Under the pieces are notes generated by a model that was given only the letters and a program-made list of their open reading frames with translations, made no database searches and was not told the DNA's origin. From contig NC_045138.2 in NCBI RefSeq assembly GCF_008831285.2, forward strand, positions 5,363,205 through 5,427,204: a DNA stretch of 64,000 nt, written 5' to 3'. This stretch comes from Nymphaea colorata. Its lineage: Eukaryota; Streptophyta; Magnoliopsida; Nymphaeales; Nymphaeaceae. The position numbers and the translations under genes were made by a program. Shown here in pieces: positions 22,560 through 35,600 of this stretch (the stretch's first letter is position 1; every line of letters starts with the position of its first letter).

Positions 22560-24094
22560 TTCGCTCCAAAATCCTCCATAAATACAAACATCTTGCCCCT
22601 TCTTGAGTAAGAGTGGCCCTTGGGAGAAACTCTAAAGTATTCTCACTTGAAGACTTAGGGTTTCTCTTGAGCTCTCCCTCTTCCTCTTTCAATTTCTCAT
22701 CTTCCTCTCCAACTTGGAGCAAACTGCAACTCTCTTGGGGACATCCTTTTCATTATCTTGGGAATTTTTTTAAGGTAAGTCCAAGATCATTTCAAGCATT
22801 GTTGTTTATTTTTTTATCAAGCATTGTTGTTTATTTTTTTAAGTCATTTCCTATAAGAGGTATGTAATCATCATCCATCTCATTTCTTTCTTTAGTTTTC
22901 TTTCATCTTCATCTCCCCATGGCCAAAGGAGATAACACTCTTTAGAGATAAGATGCTATGTTCAAGTGCACCGAGAGCATAGAAAGATGAGATGATCTTT
23001 CATTTCATGATTAAATCATGTTTTATCTTTATTGAAAATAACATTGTTTCTTTTTTCATTTTTCTCTCATCTTCATATCCCCATGGCTAAAGAAGATAAC
23101 ACTCAACCTATTTTTATAGACAAAAGGCTATGCTCAAGTGCACCGAAAGCATGAAAAGATGAGGTAATCTTTCATTTCATGATTAAATCATTTTTTCTCT
23201 TTATTGAATATAGTATTGATTCTTTCTTCATTTTTCTCTCATCTTCATCTCCCGATGGCCAAAGGAAATAACACTCAACCTCTTTTTTAGATTTAAGAGG
23301 CTATGCTCAAGCACACCGGGAGCATGAGAAGATGAGATTATATATCATTTCGTAGTTAGATCATGCCCTCCCTCCTAGTTGAACTTTTCTCATTCCATCA
23401 TCCTCCCTCTCTCTCTCTCTTTCTTTGAATATTGTTTATATATTATCTATCCATAGTTGCTTGGTTTTTCATTTATATGTGAATGTATGATGAGAATGAG
23501 AGTGTGGTTTGAGGTTCTTTATTTTTGTCTTTATATTAATTTTTGAGGTTGAGACTTGTTCAACCCGGAAAAACCTTCACGAATATGTACATGTTAAAAA
23601 TGTATTATCATGTCATTGCGCATAGTTTCATTCTTAATCACCCTATTAGAAACCCTAATGAGTGCCTTGTTACATTACTTGATTTTCTTCCATACCTAAC
23701 GGTGGAAGATTTTCCCTTGTAACAAACCAAATAATAACATTCTATGCTTGTATATAAATCATATTTTACAAATATTTTTTAAAAAGCAAATACCATCTCT
23801 AATGTGGCTTTGGATATTTAGCTTAGGCTCTTACATGAGTCAAAGTTCCTCTCTGGCCCACATCAAAACTTGAAGTTTGTTATTTTCCATTTCTTAATTT
23901 TAAATCTCATGAAGACGTGCATGTATATACATGTTATATACATATATGTGTACATGAAGATTTTTTTTTATGTTTCCATACTTTATTTTACAAATTTTCA
24001 TATACATATAAATGCATATTTACATGTGTTTTATTTTCTCTCTCTAGAACATTTTGTTAATCTTTTCAAGTTAAATGTCTTATTCTACAAATTT

Positions 24095-24139
<45 letters not shown>

Positions 24140-25037
24140 TTTTCTTTCCCTCTCTATTTAAGTTAAGACTTCATTTTTAAAAGCTTATACAAATATGTAT
24201 ACATACATATGGAGAATATATATCTCCTTTTATTTCAAAATCTTTCATCTAATGATCTTCGAAGTCCTTTTTTTTTTCTTTCTCTCTCTTTTTTTATAAG
24301 AATGTTGCATATCCTCCATTTCTTTAAACATTTTATCAAGATCTTTTGTTTAGCGACTTCACTAAGACCAAAAATCAAGTAATGACCCAATATTGGATTC
24401 ATGCTCGATGGTCTAAACCCCAATCAATTTTTAAAAACTTTTCTTTCTTATATATGATGTTTATCAAAACAAAAATGTTATATGAATGTTATGATAGAAA
24501 TGCAATTAGATGAATGTTATGGTAGGAATGAATGATTTTTCTTTCCAATCATATAAGATCAATGCATTCATGCATTTTCACCGATTTTATTTCACTTATG
24601 ATCACAAACACCTCTCCAAAAGAACTTAAGCAAGATGAGATTAAGCTCTAACTAGGAGGTAACCGAATTAGAGGAAAATTTCAAACCTACTTAAAGTCTT
24701 AAGAGAACACTAAAGTGATTTCAAAATGATATTTACTAATTCTACCTTTTCTCCAAAACAGTTCATATTTTCAAGCAACTCATGAAAAATCTTTTCAAAA
24801 GTTTGAAACACCAAACTTTCAATATTTTCTACACCGCATATAGAATCAAAAGGATGTTTAAGTTAAAACGAATTGTATCAATGATGAACAGAGCTCTTGG
24901 ATTGATTACCCCTGGTAAAGGCGCCCGAAACGGTCGATCCTTGTATCGACGGATGAGTCACTTTCTTTCCTATTTCAAAACAAAATCTCATTTTCTAGAG
25001 CACTCCAAAACCAACCAAAAAATTTGGGATGCAAACA
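22560..25037 (+). repeat. Long terminal repeat of the Tat element (3' LTR)
   Basis: Shares its order of motifs with the inverted copy at 28213-30826: TATA-like CCATAAATAC near 22577, a leader with CTCACTTGAAGACTTAGGG, the CCCCATGGCC blocks, TAGCTTAGGCTCTTACATGAGTC, CAATATTGG, and an end at GGGATGCAAACA. The left border lies upstream of 22560 and was not fixed. It contains a (TA)n tract at 24099-24136. Confidence 0.65.
22897..23370 (+). repeat. Three tandem units of about 165 bp inside the LTR
   Basis: Units start near 22897, 23059 and 23230. Each carries CATCTTCATCTCCCCATGGC, ATAACACTC, TCAAGTGCACCG and AGATGAG...TTTCATTTCATG. The inverted LTR copy at 30.1 kb has only one such block, so the triplication arose in this lineage. 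Confidence 0.8.
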
Positions 25038-25195
25038 ATATTGCACTAGCTATAGCCCAAAAAAGTAATACAGTCGAAAAAGAGAAAAGAGATGGCCAAG
25101 TATAACCCACGTAAGTGCTTCCTTATTCCCTAGTGCTTGTTCTCCATAACCAACTTAATATTGACTACATGGACAATACACGACAAATTTTGCAA

Positions 25196-25766
25196 TATTA
25201 ATCCAGGGTCCACCTTTCAGAATTGACAAAATATTTGGATTTATTTTTTTGGGCACACATACACGGAGCAGTACCTTTAGACAGATTTTCAATTGAATTC
25301 TGAAAAGTTAACAATTTTATTCTTTTACCATTATTATTGAATGCTTGTCTGTATTTAATGCAAACAGTAAAATGCAACACAGTTTTCAAGGGAGGTTGGA
25401 AGCACTTGGCATCTAGTAAAACCAACAAGACTTCATTATAGGGATAAAAGCATGAACATGTACACCCAATAGTTGAAAAAAAATGTCAACTAATTAATTA
25501 CCAATCAAAATTTGCAAAACACATTTACCATGGTTATTGATGTACCTGCTGGTCTTGAAACACTGGTACCATTTATGTGTAATTTTTGCTCAAACAAAAG
25601 AAAAAGTGTCACCACAATTAATTTTTATTTAATGTTAATGGAAAAATTAATAGGATACATGCATGAATCCACATGTTAAAATAGTAGATTGTTCTGATGG
25701 TAAACACCCTCAAATACAAGAAAGGGAGAGTTCAATAAGCCAATGGATCAATTGACTCTACAAATG

Positions 25767-25770
<4 letters not shown>
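25196..25770. repeat. NLR-array 3'-flank module, outlying copy
   Basis: Matches blocks at 37540-37900, 46790-47060 and 51070-51520: AATCCAGGGTCCACC, then TTTTGGGCACACATACACGG, then TTGAAACACTGGTACCATTT and CAAACAAAAGAAAAAGTGTC. It has no NLR coding sequence. It shows the duplicated tract once reached at least 11 kb left of the first NLR gene. Confidence 0.75.

Positions 25771-25852
<82 letters not shown>
25771..25852. repeat. (CA)n(TA)n compound microsatellite
   Basis: About 21 CA units run directly into about 18 TA units. Confidence 0.95.
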
Positions 25853-25854
<2 letters not shown>

Positions 25855-26920
25855 TTAGGTCAGGGATAAAAACCGGACCCTTTAATTTTTTACTAAAAAA
25901 ATTATTTTAAATAAAATATAATTTAATGGGTCTGGTCTGGCTTTTGTCTATGTACGCGAGACAGGTTTTTCAAGTCTAGGAAAACTTGGTTTTGACAAAC
26001 CTAGTTTTGATATCGTGTCAAGTATTTGTACAATTGAATTGAAAAAATTAGTATACATAGACAAAGTAAAAAATTTGAGAGCATGCAACATTCAGCTGAA
26101 TACAGTATATATGTGGGTCTGCATCACATATCTTCCCAATCGATCATTTGATTTTTGATTGGTATATGTACACAATTAGAAATTTCCCATCACTTGCCTA
26201 ATCATGAAACTTTCTTCATATTTGCAAGTTGATCAAAACTTAAGGTGCGCTTCAACTTAAAGATGATGTAGACATGCAGGATCAACGATAAGACAAAAAT
26301 ACCTTGCGAGTGAAGTCGGTCAGGTATGATGAGTTATGAGTCATAAGTGCAATTACATATTCACGAGACTTCAGTACAGTATCTAAATAGTTTTCACATA
26401 ATAGCAATATAGACCAATCAAAAGTGGTTGTATTGGTTTTATTTCCTTTTGTCCTTATAATAAGTTATCTTTTCATCTTTGGCACTCTCTTTTCTTTTTG
26501 TATGTCTGTCTCGATGAACGGGAGGTTAATGACTCACCACCTAGAAAAGAAGCTCGAAGGTCCTCCCTTCCCTTCACTGATCTTCAGAGTCTTGAGCTGT
26601 GTGAGCATCAGACATTTTCTCATTTGAACTCAAATTTGGGGTTTTTAATGGGGAACATGGATTTAAGTTCCACATTTTTCAGTCATGCCAAGATCCACAA
26701 CTTAATCAGTAGACCCCACCAAAAGAGGACTAAACATTAAAAGGGTTTTTGGATAAAAGGTCATTTTAGTCTTTTGGAGCAACTGAATGCTTTTGTTTGT
26801 GCCTCAGGGGTTTAGTGCTTGGGCCAGCAGCTAGGATAAGGTCCACTTTTGTTTGATTTACAGGAACATGAACCCCTGCTTAAGCCAAACATGCATAGGT
26901 TGGCATCACCTTTTCTCAAC
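25853..26920. other. Non-coding sequence between repeat modules
   Basis: No gene or recognisable repeat was seen apart from short AT-rich tracts. Confidence 0.6.
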
Positions 26921-26924
26921 CCAG

Positions 26925-27170
26925 CCACAAATGATCATGTGCTTGTACACTTCCATGTTTAGTTGTATGCTTGTTATCGTTGTTAATTAGCAGCATAATT
27001 AAACCTCCATTGTGACTTTTATGAGAGATTAATTTGCTTGGTAAGTTTATGAAGGTTTGTAGTTGGAGGCTCGAAATAAAGGTACCTACAACTGCTCTTG
27101 AGGAGATGGTTTTAGCTAAATGAGGTGCGCAAGCAAAGAATTTATCAATGAGAGCTATCTTAAAACCTCC
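26925..27170 (-). repeat. Inverted copy of an NLR-array spacer block
   Basis: The reverse complement matches 37040-37290 and 50460-50610, for example GATCATGTGCTTGTACACTT and AAGTTTATGAAGGTTTGT. It directly abuts the copia RT remnant, so the junction near 27165 is a rearrangement breakpoint. Confidence 0.7.
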
Positions 27171-27741
27171 CTCTGCAAGTTTCATACTTATCTTTGAATA
27201 CCATTCTCTTGGGGACTATTTTAGTCAATACAGGGATTTATGTAGCTTACATACAGTCTGATTTTCTCCCTGCACTTTGATTCCTTGGGCAAGTTTCATA
27301 TTATTTCTTCATGGAGGTATTCATGAACGAACATGTATTTAACGTCTAGTTTAAATAATTGCCACTTTTTTATTGCAAAACTAACAATAGGATTCTTATA
27401 GAGCTCATTTTAGCCACTGGTGTGAATGTTTCATAATAATCGACTCATTGAACTTGTGCATAACCTTTTCCAACCAATTGTGCTTTGTATCTCTCTGCTT
27501 TTCCTTCTCTGTTGTACTTAATTTTGTATGTCCACCTGCACCCTATAGGTTTCTTTCCTAAAGGCAACCAAGTTTTGTTTTTATCAATAGATCTCAGCTC
27601 TTCAACCATTGCTTCCCTCGATTTTAGTTCACATGTTGCCTCCTCATATGTTTGTGGTTCCTTCTGAGGGTACACATTGGTAAGACATGTTTGACATCTT
27701 GTAGTTAAACTATTATTTTCTATTATGTAGGACCAATGCAT
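27160..27741 (-). pseudogene. Ty1/copia reverse transcriptase, N-terminal part, broken
   Basis: The minus strand reads EELRSIDKNKTWLPL, GKKPIGCRWTYKIKYN, ERYKAQLVGKGYAQ, a stop, DYYETFTPVAKM, then after further damage SPREWYSK and EGGFKIALIDKFF. This is the usual copia RT order. The catalytic YVDD block is absent because the next sequence is the inverted array block. It is probably the same element as 30839-31260. Confidence 0.85.
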
Positions 27742-28212
27742 TCATACATTCACATGCACTTAACATCATAAATGATCACAAACATATCCCTAAAAGAACT
27801 TAAGCAAGAAGAGATGAAACTCTAATTATATAGTAACCGGATTAGAGAAAAACCTCAAACCTACTTAAAGTTTTAAGAGAACACTAAAGTGACTTCCAAA
27901 AGATGATCTTCAAACAAAAATGTTTTACATTCTCAAGTGATTCTTCAAGAACTTTTTCAAAAGTTTAAAATATTAAATCTTCAACATTTTTTCAAACACA
28001 ACACCACATTTACAATGAAAAAAATGTTTAAGTCAAAACAAGATGCAACAAGGATAAACATAGTCCTTGGGATTGATCATCCCCGGTAAATCCGCCGGAA
28101 AGGTCGACTTTCGTACCGACAGGCGAGTCTCATTCTCTCTCATTTTCAAAACAAAAACTCATTTTTCTGGAGCACTCCAAAAACCAAAGAAATTTTTGGG
28201 GATGCGAACACC
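27727..28212 (+). repeat. 3' part of a Tat-family LTR (plus orientation)
   Basis: Similar over its length to 24560-25037: GACCAATGCATTCAT, CTTAAGCAAG, CCTCAAACCTACTTAAAG, then GATTGATCATCCCCGGTAAA, ending GGGGATGCGAACA near 28212. It starts abruptly at the copia junction and faces the next LTR tail to tail. Confidence 0.75.
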
Positions 28213-29005
28213 CGTCAGTTCGATGATCAACCGTTCCCAACGCTTTTATCAGTGGTAATCAATCCACAGGCTATGCTTATTTTTGATGCATTTTATTTTG
28301 GCTTAAACATCTTTTTTTTTTTTATTCTAAACACGGTGTTGTGTTTGAGAAAATGTTGAAGATTTGATGTTTCAAACTTTTGATAAGGTTTTTAAAGAAT
28401 CACTTGAGAATGTAAAACATTTTGATTTAAGAAGGACTCAAATTGAGAAACATTGACAGATACAATTTGGAAAGCTTGAAAAATCATTTGAAGTGGATTT
28501 AGTGTTCCCTTAAGACTTTAAGTAGGTTTGAGGTTTTGCTCTAATTTAGTTACTATCTAGTTACAGCTCCATTTCGTCTTGATTATTTTCTTTTAGAGAG
28601 GTACTTATGACCATAAGTGATGTTAAATGGGTTTGAATGCTTGAATGCATTGGTCCTACATGATTCAAAGAGAATAATTCATTCATACCATAATATTCAT
28701 CTAAAAACATTCTTACCACCATACACATAAGATTTTTGTTTTTATAATTGTCAAAAATATTTTTATGAAGAAAGAAAAGTTTTTGAAAATCAAATGGGGT
28801 TGTAAACAATAAAAGATGAATCCAATATTGGGTCATTACTTGAGTTTTAGTCTTGGTGAAGTTGACAAAGAAGAAGATCTTGGGAGAAAAATACTCAAGA
28901 GAATGAAAAAGAGGAAAGATTTGAATGTAAGAGGAATGTAGAGAAAAAGAGAGAGAAGGAGATTTTGAAAACCACAAAACAAATGATTTAAAAGAGAGAA
29001 AGATA

Positions 29006-29089
<84 letters not shown>

Positions 29090-30826
29090 CACACACACAC
29101 ACACGTATACAAAAGCTTGTGAAAAAGAAGTTTAAATCGAATAGAGACAGGAAGGAGATTTTAGAAGGAAAGAGAGAGAGAAAGAGAGATTTTAAAGAGA
29201 AAGTGAAAAAGAAAAAATGGAACACACATACATGCATTAATTTATATATGTATGTGCATAAGAATTTGGAAAAGAACATGTTAAATCATAAAGAGAAAAA
29301 AACAAAGAAAGACACTCATGTACACGTATACATATATAACATGTCTACGTATATGCTTTCATGATAATGAAATCAAGAGATGATTTAATGATATCCGACT
29401 TCGACTTTTTATGTAGGCCAGAGAGGAACTTAGACTCATGTAAGAGCCTAAGCTAAGTCTCCAAAGCCGCATTAAAGAAGGTATTTGCTTTTGAAAATCT
29501 TTTGGAAAACTTGATTACAAATATGAACATAAAACCATAATCATTTCATTTTCCACAAGGAAATATATTTATCCCACCATTGGGAATGGGTGAAAGTCAA
29601 ATATTTATGGAATGAAAAACAATATAATAAAACACCCAATGGGGTTCCTAATCGAATGATTAAGAAAGAAACTAAACGTGAGAGTGATATGATGATGCAT
29701 ATTAACATGTACATATTCGTGAATGAATTCACCAGGTTGGACAAATCCCAACCTCAAAATCAACATAAGAATGAAGAAAATCACAACCCAAACATTCATT
29801 TTCCTTGTGCATTTGCTCATTTCTTTTAACGTAAAAATGATTTGAAAATGCATATTAATATGCACATATTCGGGAAGGTTTTCCTGGGTTGGACAAGTCC
29901 CAACCTCAAAATCAATATAAGAATGAAGAAAATCTCAACCCAAGCACTCATTCTCACCACACATTTGCTCCTTAATTAAGAAAAAGTTAGAACATCAAGC
30001 ATGAGCATCATTTCAAGCATAAATGATGAGTAGAGCAACATAACAAGAATATTTTTTGAAAATAGATGAAGAAATAAAATTTATTTCGCCTTGCTCAAAC
30101 CCCCAGTGAACTTAAGATGTAGCTTTGGATTCCACATAGGAAATCATTTGGGCTTTCTTGCCCGGCCATGGGGAGGTGGCAAGAGGAAATGAAAAAAAAT
30201 GAAAGAAGATTACATACCTTGTATATAGATGATATTAGAAATGAACCTTTTCCTTTGAATGATTATAAGGTTGCCTCGGATGAAGCTCCAAGATGATGAA
30301 AATGTCCCTCCAAGAGATGCCCTTGTGCTTCTCTTGAAGAGTTTGGGCTTGGTGAAGATTGCTCCCAAGGTTGGAGAATAAGAAAGAAATGGAAATAGAT
30401 AGCTAAGGGACAATTAAAAACTTCAAGTGAGCAAGCATGAGAGATTCTTCCATTGTTGACTCATGCCCAAGAGAGAAGATTGTGGGGGTATTTATAAAGA
30501 GTTTTGGAGTTAAAATTCAAAATTTGAATTCAAGAATGAAAAATTTTGGATCCAAAATTCAAAAATTGAATTCAATACGAAAGGATTTTGAAATTCTCGA
30601 TTTGAATCTAAACTTGGATTTCAGATCTAATTCGGATATATTAATTGGATTTTGGATTTGAATCTCGCGTCTAAGGTTGGGTTTTGAATTTGAATTTTGT
30701 GTTTGGGTTGGACAATGAGTTAGAAATTCATTTTGGATCGAATAGTCGCGAACTTGTTCTAGGTTTAGGATTTAAATCTAAATAATAAAATAATATTTTT
30801 TTTTTGAAAAATTTGGGGTGATAACA
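28213..30826 (-). repeat. Tat-family LTR in minus orientation
   Basis: Read on the minus strand it begins TGTTATCACCCCAAATTTTT at 30826, has TATA-like CTTTATAAATACC near 30490, the single CCCCATGGCCGG block, then the same order of motifs as the LTR at 22.6-25.0 kb. A (CA)n(TA)n tract lies at 29009-29085. At its 3' end it meets the LTR fragment 27727-28212 in inverted orientation, giving nearly 500-bp arms. Its start cuts the copia protein at the pre-integrase motif. Confidence 0.75.
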
Positions 30827-30838
30827 AGTATGTTATTA

Positions 30839-31260
30839 GAAGGATGTTGTAATCGCCAATGCTACAGTCTGGCCTCCCCCATATGAGTAGCAGCAGCTAA
30901 CACAGTGAGAGAACTTATTTGCAAGCAGTACAGATTATTTTGCAGACTTCCTTCACCAATTTTCGTCAAATTGGTGCAATCCAACAGTAATGTTTTCTCC
31001 TTTGTGAATATCACATAGCAGTTTAGAACTTTAGTTAAGCATTTAGCTGACATTAAGTTGATAGATAGTTGTGGGACATACAAAATGTTTTCAATCACAC
31101 GATTGCATGACAAACATATTTTTCCAATTTCTTCCACCGGAACTAAGGAAAAATCAACAATACTAATAGGCATATGCATGCAATTTTTAACATCTACTAG
31201 TTGATATATGCCAGCAGTCATGTACTTAGTAGCTCAACTATCTAATATACAAGTATCATA
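30839..31260 (-). pseudogene. Ty1/copia protease to pre-integrase remnant
   Basis: Minus strand: CILDS, a TGA stop in place of Gly, ATKYMTAG (the copia protease active site D-S-G-A with the Gly codon mutated), then ENILYVPQLSINLMSAKCL, then HWRLQHPSNNIL, the GAG-pre-integrase motif. It ends where the minus-strand Tat LTR begins. With the RT at 27160-27741 in the same orientation, it is one copia element split by LTR sequence, but the integrase is missing. Confidence 0.85.
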
Positions 31261-32595
31261 TTTTGAGAGGGCAAATGTAAGACTTTTGATTGTGAGTACT
31301 ACATGAGTTACCAACGCCATTACTTGTTTCTAATGTGACTGCCAAATTTGACCTGGTCATCTGATGCAGAGCCTTTGTATGGCCATTGTTCATATACTTG
31401 TAGTTAACTTGAAGCTAAGTTGTGAAATTAACTAAATTACGCCTTAGTTTTGCTACAAACCAAAATAAGGCAGAATCATTGTCGACTCTTCCGTTTTATC
31501 ATGCAGTCCTCTGCCAACAAGTTTAAAAGAAGGTCTCAAGTTAAACCATGACATGCAGGAATACACAACAGTTACACATTTTCTCCTTACATTAAAAAAC
31601 TTCTTCACTTTTTACAAAGGACACCTGTGCTCATTTTTCTTTACACTGTAATTGCTAACATCTCAGGTAGAACTAAAGCATGATGGCTGTAAAAAAATGG
31701 GAACTAGATTTTATGCAGGAATGATTTGCGTGTATGCCTTTATTTGCAAATTAAGTAAAATCCAAATCCAACTTAAGATATTCAGAGTATGGCTCGCTCC
31801 TGATGTAAAAGTTTTCTGCAAATTGTCCTCTCCAATTAACCTTGTTCATACTCTATGAACAAGATACTCATTTTCATTTTTCTAATTATTGCGAACATTT
31901 TAGCTAGAAGAGAAGGGCAATGCATAGTGAAACTTTGCCTTTACTTGTCAGTTATTGAAATCAAAATCCATATTAGAAAAGATTGAAACTGAATCAATCA
32001 CCTTCATTGGAATTGGATCTCTTAATTATCATTTTGATTCTTAGTGCCTCTATGTGCTTATGAAATTTGAAGATTGACTTCTTTTTGACGGCCATAGCCC
32101 AACCAATTCTACCAAATCTTCATAAAGTTATTATTTAGCAAAAAACAGGTAACAATCCATCATTTTCTTATTTAATAAAGAAAATCAAGAGTATAAAATT
32201 AACAAAAGTTACAATGCTGCCACTGGCGAGTAAAGTTTAAGATTTTATCGCTAAAAACAATCAGAAAATTAGGATCAGCCACAGTTTACTATGTGCTGAT
32301 GGTTTATGGTGGAGTTAACAATAATCTACGATCATTTTAATGATAAATTTTTTGTATTTTGATCATATCCAAAACACAACAACATTTATTTTTCATACTC
32401 AAACACACACATACACACGCACAAAAACTCTTGAGCTCTTTAGTAATTTACATTCTAGTTTATTAGTCATTTACAATGTGGAATCACGACTGGATTTAGA
32501 GCACTATTACCATGTCTTTTAATTTAATTATATCCATTAACTTACCGATGTTGACGTAAGAGAATGATGTCTTCATATATGTGAGAGGACTTTAG
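31261..32595. other. Non-coding sequence, nothing recognised
   Basis: AT-rich with no exon, repeat family or regulatory motif I can support. Confidence 0.6.
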
Positions 32596-32600
32596 TTATG

Positions 32601-35600
32601 TGTAACACTCGACTCTTTTTGCAGGTGGCCGGATCGGATCCAGACCTGGACACTAACCCACCCGCGTGTGAGCCCGACGCGAGGGAGTTCTTCTCCCTCG
32701 TCTCCCTCTTCGTTCCTTCCTCTGTGGCATCACCAGTAAAAACAGGAGGCGGGAGGAACAGCCGACGGCGGAGGGTGTGGTTGGGGCGACCTCTGGGCCG
32801 ACGGAGGAAGGGCGGCGGCACTCCTGTAAACCCCCCTCCCGACCTCTCTCTCTCAACCTCTTTCTTCTTCTTTCCACTTCTGCCATCTTCTCCTCCTCCC
32901 CTCGCACGCCCACTCTCCCGTGCTATGCCCCTCTCTCCGCCTCTCCCACTCTCTCACCCTCTCTATCTATGCACCTCTTCCCCTTCCCGCCAGCTCTCAC
33001 CCGCATGGTCCCTCTCCTTTGCTGCCCTCTCTTGTCTATCCCCTTTTGTCCAAACCCTCTCTCCTAGTCTCTCCTCTCTGTCAGCGCCCTCTCTCACTCA
33101 TTTTCAGCCTCCCACACAACTACCGTGGGCCTCTTCTAATGATAGACCCCTCTCTTGAACTCCCTTTTTGTCGATTTTGACTCTTTTGTGGCTGTTTGGT
33201 CGATTTGCAGTTTGGGGATGCATTTTTTTCCTCATACTAGTGAAGTGAAGGCGTTGGTTGTGAAAGTAGCGAGCAATCCTTGGTGTTGATGCTCAATCGA
33301 CCATTGGAGGTGGCTGCCGGGAGCAATGCGGCAGTTTGGACACTAAATTTGGGGTGAGTGAGGCTTAATTGAACCTAAATTGTCAAATATTTATTGTTGT
33401 AGTATGTATAATTATTGTTTGAACATGCTAGAATGTAGAATTGATGATTTGGGACGCATGTTAGCGACTTTGCTTTTTGAGGAAAGTTCAAGATTTGGTT
33501 GGAGAAGCGTCGATTCATGTCTATCATGATCTTTTAAGCTTAAGGTGTTGATTTTTCGAAGCTATTTGGGAACATCGTAGAGATTGTATTGTTGTGGTGA
33601 ACGTTTAAAATCGTTTTAGCGAGCTTGAGAGATTTGTTGCTATTGATGTGCATATATGTTGTATGTTGAGAGTCTTATGGTGGGGAAGACGCCTCAACTA
33701 AGGAAAACAAGCGAGAATCGTACATGTACTAAGTCGAAGACAAGTTTTGAGTTCTAATCGTTGGTGGCAACCTCGAGAGTTGGGAAGAGACCCTTTTTGA
33801 AGGGCTTCGTGGGTCGACAATCATTTGAGGCGGAGACATGCCTCGATAATGGTATTTTCAGATTTGTATCGATTGTAAAGTGATGCAAATAGAGAACTTA
33901 TCGTTTGACTGTGGTTGCAGGTACATTGGACACGTCCCGTAGACTTGAGGGACCAGATTCGAAGCTCGCGGCATTTTGAAGAGCTTTGTGGGCACACGAC
34001 AGGTATGGCGGCATTCCAGGCAAATCCCTGCCTAGGAACAATTTGTGAATGTGTGTTCCAGAATCGTTGGATCCTCGCATTGTGATGTGATTGATGATTG
34101 AAATGTGATTGAATGAATGTATGCATAAGATTGAATGTAAGTGATTAGTTTTGTTTTTGTTCAATGACTACGCAATTGCATTGCATGCTAGAATTGATAA
34201 CTGTTTAGGACAGATGAGGTGAGGTATCAAGTCGAGTATCTCCTCGACCCCAATTATTCATTAGAAAGCATCCTAGAATGATAATTGCCTAGGACAGCTA
34301 TGAGCCAATCACGGATCGAGACTACTCTCCTTAGTTTGGCTAAGTTTTGAAAGATGTGTGTGATTGTTAATGATTTGCCATGTGACAAGTTTTGTTTTGG
34401 AAAACTATTAGAAGCTTGTTTTGAAAATTGTTACGCATTTGTATGTGCATGCAAGAATTGATAACTGCTTAGGATAGATGAGGTGAGATATCGAATCGAG
34501 TGTCTCATCGACCCCGATTGTGCATTAGAGATCATCATAAAATGATAATTCCATGGGATAGGTACGAGTCATTACAGATCAAGACTACTCTCCGTGATTT
34601 GGCCATGTTTTGAAAGATCTGATTGATGTTTTTTATAAGATGTGAATTTTTATGAATGTGAATATTATGATTTGTTGCATATGTATTGCCGTGAGCAATA
34701 ATGCAATTGATTGAAATTGAAGGGTAGTTGTACTCATATTGTTATGACGGCTAGCTAAGAATGTTATTTTTATGTGTAGCCCTCCCCTCGTGTGAAGGCA
34801 ATTGGACGTGTGGGTGCACTCGTGGAGTGAACCAACTTTATGAGCTAGCCAGTCATTTTGTGAATGTACAATTATAATGATAAGAATGAATGAATAAGAG
34901 ATGAGAGACCAGTGAGATGTGGCTATGTGTTTGGGAGACGTCCCGCTTTCACCACTGGTATCGCCTGTTCGGAGCGCAGACAGTGCAAGGCCGCAGGGTA
35001 CTATTGTGTGTTGTGCTTGGAGCGTTGGGCTCCCGCCTTCCCAACCTGGGTGTCCTAGGGAAGACTGATAATCTCTCATTGGAATTCACACATCCATGGA
35101 TGAGTGCTTTATCACTGCAGCAGGTGAATAGATCCATACTGTTTTAGGCCACCACGGGGGTTGTCTCTCTGCTTTAGGCCGCCTGCGGTGTGCACGTACC
35201 TGTGTTTGCACCTATAGGAACTATCAATTCACTGAAGTTAATGAAAATGAAAAGTATATGAATGAAAGGTATGTGAATGATGTGCATGTGAATGAAATGA
35301 ATGAGAATGCTATGTTTATAGATGCCTTGCATGTGAATTGAGATTATGTTATCGTGGCCATTGAATGACCTTTACATGTCATGGTATGTGTGAGGGGCCT
35401 TCTTGGTAAATGTTGTGCCTATGCCCTGACACGACATGATGATAGATTGTTTTTATGATTGCTCTCATATTTGAGCTCTACCTAAGAGGGTTTGGAATTT
35501 TCTTGGCTTGTTGCCATACTGCGAAGGCTAAGCCTTCAGTTGTTTCTTTTTTCAGGTTTTGGAGCACCTAGGGCAGTAGGTCGATTAGATGCTTCACTCA

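Larger units (their letters stand above)
18693..25037 (+). mobile_element. Decayed Ty3/gypsy retrotransposon, Tat lineage
   Basis: Order: an LTR start (TGTAATCACCCC, 18693) whose remainder is deleted, RT-RNase H, a second RNase H, integrase, tandem 3' repeats, then a long 3' LTR ending near 25037. The second (archaeal-type) RNase H between RNase H and integrase is diagnostic of the Tat/Ogre/Retand group. Gag, protease and most of the 5' LTR are missing, and several in-frame stops and frame changes show it is dead. Both outer borders are approximate; I found no target duplication. Confidence 0.75.

Noticed and set aside
32598-33158. Plus-strand frame of 186 codons rich in Ser, Pro and Leu
   Set aside because: It lies in the CT-rich part of the solo LTR, overlaps other open frames, and has no domain.
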